A stretch of DNA of 14,955 nucleotides, taken from assembly GCA_946481205.1 (NCBI GenBank), contig CAMLNB010000072.1:1-14955 (forward strand), written 5' to 3'. Position numbers and translations under genes: made by a program. A model generated the notes under the pieces. The model made no database searches, was not told where the DNA came from, and saw nothing but the letters and a program-made list of their open reading frames with translations. Shown in pieces: positions 7,882 to 14,640 of this stretch (the stretch's first letter is position 1; each line of letters opens with the position of its first letter). Origin of the DNA: an uncultured Kangiella sp. (GTDB lineage Bacteria; Pseudomonadota; Gammaproteobacteria; Enterobacterales; DSM-103792).

Positions 7882-8148
7882 TCATACGGCCTGTTGCTGC
7901 TGACCGCTAATAAATGCGGCCAGATTACGGACGGAGCGAAAATGCTCCTTGTTGCTGCTGTTGTTGGCGTCCAGCTTGACTTGGTATTTCTTCTGCACCG
8001 CAACGCCAAGTTCGAGCGCATCGATCGAATCGAGCCCTAGACCTTCGACAAACAACGGCGCCTCACTGTCGATGTCGGCCGGCGTCATGTCTTCCAACGC
8101 CAACGTGTCGATGATCAGCTGTTTGAGCTCGTGTTCCAATGCGTTCAT
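7882..8148 (-). CDS. apeE: Acyl carrier protein (first of the pair)
   Basis: An 88-residue acyl carrier protein. Ser41 in GLGLDSIDALEL is the phosphopantetheine site. The C-terminal half (VQKKYQVKLDANNSSNKEHF, then RSVRNLAAFI) is the form seen in the first ACP of APE and flexirubin clusters, and differs clearly from its neighbour, so this is not a recent duplication. The ATG overlaps the stop of the upstream acyltransferase by four bases. It would carry aryl or polyene intermediates between ApeH, the ketosynthases, the reductase and the dehydratases. Carrier function is certain, division of labour with apeF inferred. Confidence 0.9.
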   Translation of the reverse strand: MNALEHELKQLIIDTLALEDMTPADIDSEAPLFVEGLGLDSIDALELGVAVQKKYQVKLDANNSSNKEHFRSVRNLAAFISGQQQQAV

Positions 8149-9047
8149 GCCTGCTTGCTACCTTGATCTGTACTGCCAATAAAACCATCTGCACTGCTGA
8201 CACCGTATTGCGCATCGGCCTTGGCCACGGCGTCATGAAAAAATTGTTGCAACCAGCGGGTCAACTGGCGCGAGGCCAACGGCGCTTCCGTTCCGCTGGC
8301 AATGATCTGATCGGCACGGATCGGATCCAGCACCTCCAGTCGGACATGAAACCGACGTGGCGGCACCTGATACCAGCGCGTCGCCTTGGTCAGCGTCGGC
8401 GGGTTGCAGGTCAAAATCACCGGCACCATCGCGCAACCGCTGGCCAGTGCCACATGAGCAGCGCCGCGCTGAAAACTGAACGCTTCACCGGGCACCGTTC
8501 GGGTGCCTTCCGGAAACACAATCAACGGTCGCGCTTTTGCCAGCGCAATGCCGCAATCGCGCACCAATTGCTCGGCGCCGCGGTTCGGAATGTATTGCGC
8601 CGCCCGCACCACACCACCGAGATAACGGTTTTGCCACAACGCTTCCTTGACGATGCAGTCGGCGCGCGGCATCAGGCTGATCATCAGCACCACATCGATC
8701 AGCGTCGGGTGGTTGGCCAGCACCAGCACACCGTCCAGTTCGCGCAAGCGCTCGGCATTGCGCAACTCGACGCTCATCACACCAAGCCAAATCATCTGGC
8801 CGATAAAGAACCGGAAGCTCTGGTGGATCACCCGCTGCGCCCGATCGCGGCGCTGGTCCGGATCACGCCAGCAGATATTGATGATCGGAAACGCCAGCAG
8901 CGTCAGCAGCAATCCACCGAAACTGAAACTGAAAAAACACCAGCCCGTTGCCAGCACCCGCCAACCATAATTGATGCCGCGCACCAGCCCTTGCCAGAAC
9001 GGATACGCCGGGCTCGCACGCGTCAATTCGTTCATCGGTCTAGCCAT
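8145..9047 (-). CDS. apeD: Membrane lysophospholipid-type acyltransferase (PlsC-like)
   Basis: A 300-residue LPLAT protein. A hydrophobic segment at about 33-57 (GWCFFSFSFGGLLLTLLAF) anchors it to the inner membrane. The HX4D catalytic motif is His113-Asp118 (ANHPTLID), and the acceptor-binding block FPEGTRT is at 178-184. This class transfers an acyl group from ACP or CoA to a hydroxyl; in APE clusters it may attach the polyene or a fatty acid to the lipid anchor. ATG at 9047 overlaps the apeC stop by eight bases. A second in-frame ATG at 9035 lies four bases after that stop, and neither has a strong ribosome site, so the start is uncertain by four residues. It overlaps apeE by four bases. 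Confidence 0.88.
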   Translation of the reverse strand: MARPMNELTRASPAYPFWQGLVRGINYGWRVLATGWCFFSFSFGGLLLTLLAFPIINICWRDPDQRRDRAQRVIHQSFRFFIGQMIWLGVMSVELRNAERLRELDGVLVLANHPTLIDVVLMISLMPRADCIVKEALWQNRYLGGVVRAAQYIPNRGAEQLVRDCGIALAKARPLIVFPEGTRTVPGEAFSFQRGAAHVALASGCAMVPVILTCNPPTLTKATRWYQVPPRRFHVRLEVLDPIRADQIIASGTEAPLASRQLTRWLQQFFHDAVAKADAQYGVSSADGFIGSTDQGSKQA

Positions 9048-9753
9048 GACTCAGCGCCCAACCGCCCTGCTCGCCACGCCACGCACTCGGCTGCCGCAAC
9101 AGCAAGGCCTGCAACAGCGCCAATGCCGGTGAATGGTAGGCCGTCGCCGCTGCGTCGGCGTGCAGGCACAGCGGCACACCGTCATCGGCGATCAGCAAAC
9201 CCAAACCGAGCAGCGGCGCTTCCGCTTCTTGCCACTGCGCGTACGGCGCTGGCAAATCTTGCTCGACATAGCTGATCAACACCGAGCGCACACCGCTGGC
9301 GCGCATTGCCGCCGCTTCCAGCAAGCAGGCCAGCAAACTGTCGCGACCGGCTGCAATCGCGGTGGCAGGCGTCGCGTCTTTGTTGGCAATGCCGTACAAA
9401 CCTGCGGCGCTGTTGTGCACCGACAGCGAAAACCCCATCGGCGACAGCGCTTCGCCCTGCGCCAGCTGGCGCAGCAAATTCACCGTGGTCGGCAATTCGC
9501 CATGGCGTGAAGCAAAAATCAGTTGTTCGGCCGGTGCGCCAGCGAGCGCCGCATGCGCGCAATGCAGCGCGACTCGCGACAACGGCGACAAACGCCGGCG
9601 CAGCATCGGCTCGACAAACTCAACCGGAGCAGTGGCCGATTCCGTCGGCAAGGCCTGCATGCCACTGGCAAACCATGCCTGCCACGCAGTCGCATCCGCC
9701 AAGCCGGGCGCCCAGGCGTGCCAGCGTCGAACAGGAAGTGTCAGGGCCTGCAT
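9040..9753 (-). CDS. apeC: Beta-ketoacyl synthase N-terminal-like protein, chain-length-factor type
   Basis: A 237-residue protein, about half the length of a normal ketosynthase. The part LSRVALHCAHAAL (58-70) and IFASRHGELPTT (79-90) match the N-terminal ketosynthase fold (ketoacyl-synt_2 type). At the nucleophile elbow, where active enzymes have Cys, it reads SLSVHNSAAGLYGIA (109-123), so it lacks the catalytic cysteine. In known APE systems such a protein pairs with an active ketosynthase (ApeO) as chain-length factor; that gene would be left of the window. It is the first gene of the run: the region upstream has a promoter and operator-like site and the next gene upstream is unrelated. 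Ribosome site at ATG 9753 is weak. Confidence 0.85.
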   Translation of the reverse strand: MQALTLPVRRWHAWAPGLADATAWQAWFASGMQALPTESATAPVEFVEPMLRRRLSPLSRVALHCAHAALAGAPAEQLIFASRHGELPTTVNLLRQLAQGEALSPMGFSLSVHNSAAGLYGIANKDATPATAIAAGRDSLLACLLEAAAMRASGVRSVLISYVEQDLPAPYAQWQEAEAPLLGLGLLIADDGVPLCLHADAAATAYHSPALALLQALLLRQPSAWRGEQGGWALSHG

Positions 9754-9821
9754 CGGGCTACGACATCCGTGTCACAACCGGCCGCATCACAACGCCGCCC
9801 CGGCAGTTGGAACTGGCCATA

Positions 9822-9836
9822 GGTCAAATTTTAACC
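9822..9836. promoter_or_regulatory. Operator-like 15-base palindrome in the apeC leader
   Basis: GGTCAAATTTTAACC is an inverted repeat (GGTYAAA-W-TTTRACC) with one mismatched pair, and is AT-rich in a GC-rich region. It lies about 12-26 bases downstream of the predicted start of transcription, where a bound repressor could block elongation. No regulator gene is in the window, and I do not recognise the motif. Confidence 0.45.
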
Positions 9837-9847
9837 GCTCGGGAAAG

Positions 9848-9883
9848 GGGCGCCATGCTATCGGGAGGTGTGCGCAAAGGCAA
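9848..9883 (-). promoter_or_regulatory. Predicted sigma70 promoter of the aryl polyene operon
   Basis: Read on the minus strand, TTGCCT (9883-9878) and TAGCAT (9860-9855) are separated by exactly 17 bases, each matching four of six consensus positions. Transcription would begin near 9848 and give a leader of about 95 bases before apeC. The placement after the oxidoreductase stop makes the APE genes an independent unit. Confidence 0.5.
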
Positions 9884-9919
9884 TGCCGCGACCGGGCTTT
9901 TCTCGCCAGCGACATCGGC

Positions 9920-10945
9920 TCAGACCGTCAACACGATTTTGCCCACCGAGCGGCCGCTGCGCAGCCGTTCCAGTGCCTGTGGCGCTTCATCGAAACGGAA
10001 CTGATGACCCACATGTGGCGGCGGCAAATGCAGCGCGGCCAGCTCATGGATCATCGTCTCGAAGAACGCGCGTTGCTCCCACAGCCAGATCAAATTGAAG
10101 GCCAGCAGGCCACGGTTTTCGCTGATCATCGACAGCGCGTCGTAACGCGGCCGGCGCAGGTATTCCAGCAACATATGAAAGCGGCGCATCTTGCGCGCGC
10201 CGGGTGCGAACACCGTAGCGCCGTAAACGACCAAGCGGCCAGTCGGAGCCAGTGCTTTAAAGGAGGCTTCCTGGACTTTGCCGCCGACCGCATCGAGCAC
10301 CAGATGAATCGGTTTGTCAGCCAGTTCGCGCTTGAGCTGGGCGGCGAAATCCGGCTCGCGAACCAGCACATCGCGAACGCCTTGCTGGTTCAGAAAAGCA
10401 ACCTTGTCCGGGCTGCCAACTGTGCCGACCACCTCGATACCCAGCTTCTGGCAGATCCGCACGGCCTGCAGACCGACGCCGCCGGCAGCGGAATGAATCA
10501 TTGCGCGCTGGCCGGGCTTGCCAGCGCCAAGATGATGGATGCCATACCAAGCGGCAAAGGTCTGGACGAAATAGGCCGCGCCTTCGGCAAAGCTCCAGTC
10601 GTCCGGCAGCGGCTGCAAGCGGTCGCCGGCGACATCGACCACGGTCGCATAGGCGCCGAACCGCACCGAGCCCATGACCCGGTCGCCCGGCTTGAAGCCG
10701 GTAACCGCCGAGCCGACTCCGGCGACCACGCCGGCCAACTCCAGCCCTGGAATAAAAGCACCGCTCGGCGCCGCCGAATACATGCCGGTCAACGCCAGGA
10801 TGTCGGCGAAATTGAGCCCGATCGCCTTGACCTCAATCCGCACCGCATCGGCGGCCAGCGCCGGCATGGCTTCGGTCTGCTGCGCCAGCTGCGCCAAATC
10901 GCCGGCTTGCGGAATACGCCAAACCCGACGCTGCGACACGGTCAT
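9920..10945 (-). CDS. Zinc-independent MDR-family NAD(P)H:quinone oxidoreductase-like protein
   Basis: A 341-residue medium-chain dehydrogenase/reductase of the quinone oxidoreductase/VAT1-like group. KAIGLNFADILALTGMY (about 40-56), PGLELAGVV (66-74) and the nucleotide-binding HSAAGGVGLQ (151-160) are characteristic; the cysteine and histidine zinc ligands of alcohol dehydrogenases are absent. It would reduce quinones or alpha,beta-unsaturated carbonyls with NAD(P)H. The start is ATG at 10945, preceded by AGGGGAG at six bases; a TTG two codons earlier sits directly against that ribosome site and is rejected. It is separated from ubiH by 330 bases and from apeC by 166 bases containing a promoter, so it is probably its own unit. 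A link to pigment synthesis or ubiquinone is only positional. Confidence 0.85.
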   Translation of the reverse strand: MTVSQRRVWRIPQAGDLAQLAQQTEAMPALAADAVRIEVKAIGLNFADILALTGMYSAAPSGAFIPGLELAGVVAGVGSAVTGFKPGDRVMGSVRFGAYATVVDVAGDRLQPLPDDWSFAEGAAYFVQTFAAWYGIHHLGAGKPGQRAMIHSAAGGVGLQAVRICQKLGIEVVGTVGSPDKVAFLNQQGVRDVLVREPDFAAQLKRELADKPIHLVLDAVGGKVQEASFKALAPTGRLVVYGATVFAPGARKMRRFHMLLEYLRRPRYDALSMISENRGLLAFNLIWLWEQRAFFETMIHELAALHLPPPHVGHQFRFDEAPQALERLRSGRSVGKIVLTV

Positions 10946-11275
10946 CGCCAACTCCCCTGCAACGCAATGGCCATGCCGGATGCAGGGCCAAAAATGGTCG
11001 GCGATTAGGACATATCTGTCAGCAGGATGCCAGCCCTGGCAGTGATCCGAACTGTGCCAAGCAACGTAACGGCCGGCCCGACAGCGAGCGGGTTTCCGTG
11101 GACCGCGTCAGGGTCGCGAGTTGGGGTCAGAGGGTCGGGTTCGGCTGGGCTGGTGTGGTCACACCGACACCAGCCGATATCCGGTAGCGCCTGTGCGAAA
11201 CAACCTACCGGTTTGCCCCAGCCTGATCGCGCTCGGGCGCACAGGCATTGTTTGAACGTTGGCGGAATAACTTCG
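10946..11275. other. Gene-free intergenic stretch with nested inverted repeats
   Basis: No convincing gene lies between ubiH and the oxidoreductase. Four dyads stand out. TGCCAGCCCTGGCA at 11028-11041 is a perfect palindrome. GGCTGGTGT (11148-11156) pairs with ACACCAGCC (11167-11175). CCGGTAG (11181-11187) pairs with CTACCGG (11205-11211). GCCTGTGCG (11189-11197) pairs with CGCACAGGC (11238-11246). The last two pairs interlock, so they are alternatives rather than one fold. No T-rich tail follows them. A smaller dyad, GACA-N4-TGTC, is at 11009-11020. A 100-residue frame crosses the region but has no recognisable features. Confidence 0.6.
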
Positions 11276-12475
11276 CTAGCCGCGCAAGCCCATCGCCCCG
11301 GTCGCAACCGCTCGCTTTACGGCCGGCAGCGCATCGAGCGCCGACAAAGCCAAGCCACGCAGCGGCCGCAACAGTGGATAGCGATTGCTGAACAAGCGCA
11401 CCAGACTGTCAGTGACACCGGCAACGCGATCGGCATCGGCATGGCGCTGCTCGACAAATGCATCCAGCGCCGTGGGCAACGCCCAGTCTTGTCCACAGGC
11501 TTGCTGCTGACGAACCGCGTTGGCGAACGCCATCGCATCACGCAGCGCCAGATTGAAACCCTGACCGGCGATCGGATGCAGCGTGGTCGCGGCATTGCCC
11601 ATCAATAGCAAACGGCCTTGCCGGCGCACCGGACTGCGCAGCCGGCGCAGATCGAATTTTTCCCGCACACCGACCTGCAGGAATTTACCGAGTCGCCAGC
11701 CAAACGCGGTTTGCAACTCACGCAAGAACGTGGCGTCATGAACACTCAGCAAACGCTCAGCTTCGCTCGGTGTTTGCGTCCACACCAAGGACAAGCGATT
11801 GTCAGTCATCGGCAACAAAGCCAGCGGGCCGGTTTCGGTAAAGCGTTCGTAAGCCCAGTGCTGATGCGCGCGCTCGGCGCGCACGGTGGCGATCACGGCG
11901 CTCTGTTCATAATCGATCACATCGACCGGCAAACCGGCCATCGCGCGCAAACCGGACGGGCCGCCGTCAGCGCCGAGCAGCACGCGGGCATCAATCGACG
12001 ACGACATCTCGTTTTGATCCAGCACCAACTCCACTGAATCGCTGCGCTGATGAAATGCCGTCACCTTGCCCTGCAAGCGCACCACGTTCGGGCCTGCCGC
12101 CAGCGTCTGATAAAACACCTGGCCAATGATCCGCAATGGAATCACCTGACCGAGCGCTGCAATATCATGCTCGGCAGCGGTCAGCACGGTGCGACCAAAC
12201 TGGCCGCGATCAGAGACATGAATCTGCTGTATCGGACAGGCAGAAAAATGCAGCGTTTCCCAAACACCGAGTGCCACCAACAACCGCCGGCTGCCTTCCG
12301 ACAAGGCCAGCACGCGCTCATCAAACGAGGGCAACTCATTCGCATTGGTGTTACCCGCATCGAGCAGACCGACCCGCAATGCTAGCGGCGCCTGGGTCAA
12401 CGCCAGCGCCAGCGCAGCACCAGTCAGGCCGCCGCCAACGATGATGACGTCAAAATCGGTTTGCCTGTCGGTCAT
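11276..12475 (-). CDS. ubiH: 2-octaprenyl-6-methoxyphenol hydroxylase, ubiquinone biosynthesis
   Basis: A 399-residue class A flavoprotein monooxygenase. It has the FAD GxGxxG-type loop VGGGLTGAA (13-21), the UbiH signature block LGVWETLHFSACPIQQIHVS (69-88) followed by DRGQFG, the DG motif GADGGPSGLR (168-177), and GNAATTLHPIAGQGFN (293-308), which binds FAD ribityl and is typical of the UbiH/UbiI group. The enzyme adds a hydroxyl to the ubiquinone ring in the membrane-associated Ubi complex. The block around PIQQIHVS fits UbiH better than UbiI or UbiF. It starts with ATG two bases after the pepP stop; a GTG at 12481 overlapping that stop (GTGA) is the alternative. The pepP-ubiH pair is an old gammaproteobacterial operon; ubiI, which follows in E. 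coli, is not present here. Confidence 0.9.
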   Translation of the reverse strand: MTDRQTDFDVIIVGGGLTGAALALALTQAPLALRVGLLDAGNTNANELPSFDERVLALSEGSRRLLVALGVWETLHFSACPIQQIHVSDRGQFGRTVLTAAEHDIAALGQVIPLRIIGQVFYQTLAAGPNVVRLQGKVTAFHQRSDSVELVLDQNEMSSSIDARVLLGADGGPSGLRAMAGLPVDVIDYEQSAVIATVRAERAHQHWAYERFTETGPLALLPMTDNRLSLVWTQTPSEAERLLSVHDATFLRELQTAFGWRLGKFLQVGVREKFDLRRLRSPVRRQGRLLLMGNAATTLHPIAGQGFNLALRDAMAFANAVRQQQACGQDWALPTALDAFVEQRHADADRVAGVTDSLVRLFSNRYPLLRPLRGLALSALDALPAVKRAVATGAMGLRG

Positions 12476-12477
12476 GT

Positions 12478-13788
12478 TCACGCCGCCATCAACGCTTCAA
12501 TTTCATCCGGATCTTTCGGCACGCCCGTCGTCAGCACGTCGAATCCGGTTTTGGTGACCAACACATCGTCTTCGATACGGATGCCGATGCCGTGGAATTT
12601 CTTCGCCAGCCCCTTTGTGCCCGGCGCGAAATACAGGCCCGGTTCCACGGTCAGCACCATGCCCGGTTCGAGCACGCGCGGCTGGCCGTCGATCTGGTAA
12701 TCGCCGACATCATGCACATCGAGGCCGAGCCAGTGACCGGTCTTGTGCATGTAGTAAGGCTTGTAGGCTTCGCCATCGAGCAGATCGCTCAGCTTGCCTT
12801 TGAGCACGCCGAGATCGATCAGACCCTGCGTGAGTGTACGCACAGCGGCATCGTGGATCTGGTTCCAGGTGTTGCCCGGTTTGACTTGTTCGATCGCCGC
12901 CTGCTGCGCTTTCAGCACCCAGTCGTAACAGCGACGCTGCAGTGCGCTGAATTTGCCGTTGACCGGAAACGTGCGGGTGATGTCGGAGGCATACCATTCG
13001 TATTCGGCGCCGGCATCAATCAGCAACAGATCGCCGTCTTTCAACGGCATGTTGTTTTCGACGTAATGCAGGATGCAAGCATTGTCGCCACCGGCAACAA
13101 TGCTGTTGTAAGCACAGTGGTGAGCGCCGTGGCGGGCAAATTCGTAGCTCAGTTCAGCAGCGAGCTGCGCTTCATTGACGCCGGCTTTGGCCGCGCGCAT
13201 CGCCCGGATATGGCCTTGCGCCGCGGCATGGGCAGCGGCGCGCATTTGCTTGAGCTCGGCCGCGTCTTTGAACAAGCGCATATCGTGCAATTGGTGGCGC
13301 AGATCGATGATCTCACCGGGCGGGTGCACGCCTTTGCGCACCTGCGCACGCAAGGCATTGAGCCAGCCCATGACGGTGTTGTCGAAATCCGGATTGTGGC
13401 CGAGCGCGTAGTGGATGCGATCGCGGCCTTCCATCAACCCGGGCAGGATCTCGTCGATGTCGTCGATCGGAAAGGCATCGTCAAACTGGAACGCCGCGGC
13501 GGCGCGCTCGGGACCGTAGCGGCGGCCATGCCAGGTTTCGGCGAGCGGATCGCGCTCGTTGCAGAACAGCACCGCTTCGCCCTGTGGCCGGCCGGGGATC
13601 AACACCAGCACGGCGTTCGGCTCCGGAAACCCGGTCAGATAGGCGAAGTCGCTGTCCTGACGAAAACGGAAATGGGTATCGCGGGAACGGACGATTTCTT
13701 GCGCAGACGGAATGATGGCAATGCTGCCCTTGCCGAGTTGCTGCATCAGCCGGCGGCGGCGGCGGGCGTAATCGGCGACTTTGACCAT
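12478..13788 (-). CDS. pepP: Xaa-Pro aminopeptidase P
   Basis: A 436-residue M24-family metallopeptidase that removes an N-terminal residue before proline, in the cytoplasm. All five dimanganese ligands are visible, numbered from the chosen start: Asp258 (LLIDAG), Asp269 (ASDITRTF), His352 (KTGHWLGLDVHDVG), Glu382 (LTVEPGLYF) and Glu406 (IRIEDD). The N-terminal non-catalytic domain carries RQDSDFAYLTGFPEPNAVLVLI. I chose ATG at 13788 because MVKVADYARRRRRLM aligns with the start of known PepP proteins, whose length is about 440. An ATG at 13824 and a GTG at 13851 extend the frame upstream without homology. No start has a strong ribosome site. It diverges from the ZapB-like gene across about 120 bases; ygfB, its usual neighbour, is missing. 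Confidence 0.92.
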   Translation of the reverse strand: MVKVADYARRRRRLMQQLGKGSIAIIPSAQEIVRSRDTHFRFRQDSDFAYLTGFPEPNAVLVLIPGRPQGEAVLFCNERDPLAETWHGRRYGPERAAAAFQFDDAFPIDDIDEILPGLMEGRDRIHYALGHNPDFDNTVMGWLNALRAQVRKGVHPPGEIIDLRHQLHDMRLFKDAAELKQMRAAAHAAAQGHIRAMRAAKAGVNEAQLAAELSYEFARHGAHHCAYNSIVAGGDNACILHYVENNMPLKDGDLLLIDAGAEYEWYASDITRTFPVNGKFSALQRRCYDWVLKAQQAAIEQVKPGNTWNQIHDAAVRTLTQGLIDLGVLKGKLSDLLDGEAYKPYYMHKTGHWLGLDVHDVGDYQIDGQPRVLEPGMVLTVEPGLYFAPGTKGLAKKFHGIGIRIEDDVLVTKTGFDVLTTGVPKDPDEIEALMAA

Positions 13789-13845
13789 GGTGCCGGATTT
13801 GTGAGCGGGGACAAGGTTTGTCATGGTAGCGGTGGTCGGCGCCAA

Positions 13846-13875
13846 TTGCACAGCTTGCCGGCGAAGCCCTATAGT
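13846..13875 (+). promoter_or_regulatory. Predicted promoter of the ZapB-like/zapA operon, possibly bidirectional
   Basis: TTGCAC (13846-13851) and TATAGT (13870-13875) are 18 bases apart; the -10 matches five of six positions. The core CTATAG (13869-13874) is a palindrome, so the minus strand also reads TATAGG as a weak -10 facing pepP. Its minus-strand -35 is poor. The leader to the ATG at 13906 would be about 25 bases. Confidence 0.45.
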
Positions 13876-13905
13876 GACACGTCGTTTTCATCCACTGCGG
13901 TCATC

Positions 13906-14154
13906 ATGAGCCAGGCCGATCTGCAAAACCTCGAACTCCAGCTCGATCAGCTGCTGAGCCAGTTTCAGCGCCTGAAGAGCGAGAACGCCCAGCTGCGCGC
14001 CAAGGCCGCCGAGCTGGCGGCGGAGCGCAGCCGGCTGCTGGAAAAAAACGAATTGGCGGCGCACAAGGTCGAAGCCATGCTGGCCCGTTTGCGCGGGCTG
14101 GAACAACGCAGCCATGAAAAGAGCAGCGGCGAAAGCCGTCGGGCCGAGGGTTAA
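13906..14154 (+). CDS. Small ZapB-like coiled-coil protein (TIGR02449-like)
   Basis: An 82-residue hydrophilic protein that is almost wholly alpha-helical coiled coil: leucines and hydrophobics recur every three to four residues from LQNLELQLDQLLSQF (6-20) through AMLARLRGLEQ (57-67). Its size, composition and place immediately before zapA match the small family that sits there in Pseudomonas-type genomes and is considered ZapB-like. ZapB bridges ZapA to the chromosome terminus at the division ring, so the pair may work together, but that is inferred. The frame is open far upstream on this strand, but that part is antisense to pepP. The start chosen is the ATG after the predicted promoter; no clear ribosome site is visible. 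Nine bases separate it from zapA. Confidence 0.8.
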   Translation: MSQADLQNLELQLDQLLSQFQRLKSENAQLRAKAAELAAERSRLLEKNELAAHKVEAMLARLRGLEQRSHEKSSGESRRAEG

Positions 14155-14163
14155 GCACCAGCC

Positions 14164-14469
14164 ATGAGCAATGTCCTGACCCTGAAACTGCTGGATCGCG
14201 AACTGAAAGTTGCCTGTCCGCCGGAGCAGCAGCACGAACTGCTCGCCGCCGCCCAGCAACTCGACAGCCGGATGCGGACGCTGCGCGACAGCGGCAAGAT
14301 CGCCGGTGTCGAAAAAATCGCCTTGATGGTTGCGCTGGATCTGGCGCATGAATTGATGCAAGTGCAACAAGCCGGCAACAGCGGCGCCGATCTCGGCACC
14401 CGCCTGCGCCGGATGCAGGAAAAAATTGACGACAGCCTGCGGGCGACTCGACAATTGGAACTCGGCTAG
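14164..14469 (+). CDS. zapA: Cell division protein ZapA
   Basis: A 101-residue protein, normal for ZapA. The N-terminal domain reads LTLKLLDRELKVACPPEQQHELLAAAQQLDSRMRTLRDSGKIAGVEKIALMVALDLAHEL in overview: LLDRELKVACPPEQQ at 9-23, then LDSRMRTLRDSGKIAG at 33-48 and KIALMVALDLAHEL at 51-64, which is the ZapA consensus. The last third is a coiled coil (LGTRLRRMQEKIDDSL). ZapA forms tetramers that cross-link FtsZ filaments at midcell. The gene follows the ZapB-like gene by nine bases and precedes 6S RNA, as in most gammaproteobacteria. Confidence 0.93.
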   Translation: MSNVLTLKLLDRELKVACPPEQQHELLAAAQQLDSRMRTLRDSGKIAGVEKIALMVALDLAHELMQVQQAGNSGADLGTRLRRMQEKIDDSLRATRQLELG

Positions 14470-14470
14470 G

Positions 14471-14618
14471 TTGGCAACGGCTTTGGCCTCGGTCCGGTAC
14501 CGAGAACCTTGCCAAACACCGCCGAAACCCCAGTTTCCTCAGTAACACCCCTCGCGAACCGCCGCGAGAACGTCACCAACGCTGGCGAACCAGCGGCCTG
14601 AGTGACGCCCTCGGTTCG
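14471..14618 (+). other. Run of hairpins between zapA and 6S RNA
   Basis: Right after the zapA stop, TTGGCAA (14471-14477) pairs with TTGCCAA (14509-14515), enclosing CTCGGT/ACCGAG (14488-14493, 14499-14504). Next are CTCGCG/CGCGAG (14551-14556, 14563-14568) and CGCTGG-CGAA-CCAGCG (14580-14595), the latter nested in CGTCAC/GTGACG (14571-14576, 14602-14607). The last is in turn enclosed by CGAACCG/CGGTTCG (14555-14561, 14612-14618), which competes with the CTCGCG stem. None is followed by a T run, so they are not ordinary terminators. Confidence 0.55.
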
Positions 14619-14640
14619 ATAATAAATGTGAAGGTTAGAA

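Noticed and set aside
7872..8021. Upstream extension of the apeF frame to 8021
   Set aside because: It reads through apeE in another frame. ATG 7871 has a good ribosome site and gives a normal ACP length.
9362..11008. A 548-residue open frame on the plus strand
   Set aside because: It lies antisense to apeC and the oxidoreductase gene, both of which have clear family motifs. Its composition (Arg, Gln, His, Ala rich) is typical of the opposite strand of GC-rich genes.
11005..11307. A 100-residue minus-strand frame across the ubiH-oxidoreductase gap
   Set aside because: It overlaps the 3' end of ubiH, shows no recognisable motif, and crosses strong inverted repeats. It is better explained as non-coding.
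13867..13887. Minus-strand TCACTATAGGG preceded by ACGAC, resembling a T7 promoter or vector sequence
   Set aside because: Three extra bases separate the two blocks, and the flanks are intact chromosomal genes. It is a chance match within the pepP/zapA promoter region.
12592..13905. Long plus-strand open frame running into the ZapB-like gene, as if that protein were 520 residues
   Set aside because: This part is antisense to pepP, which has all metal ligands. The coiled-coil protein has its own promoter and ATG at 13906.
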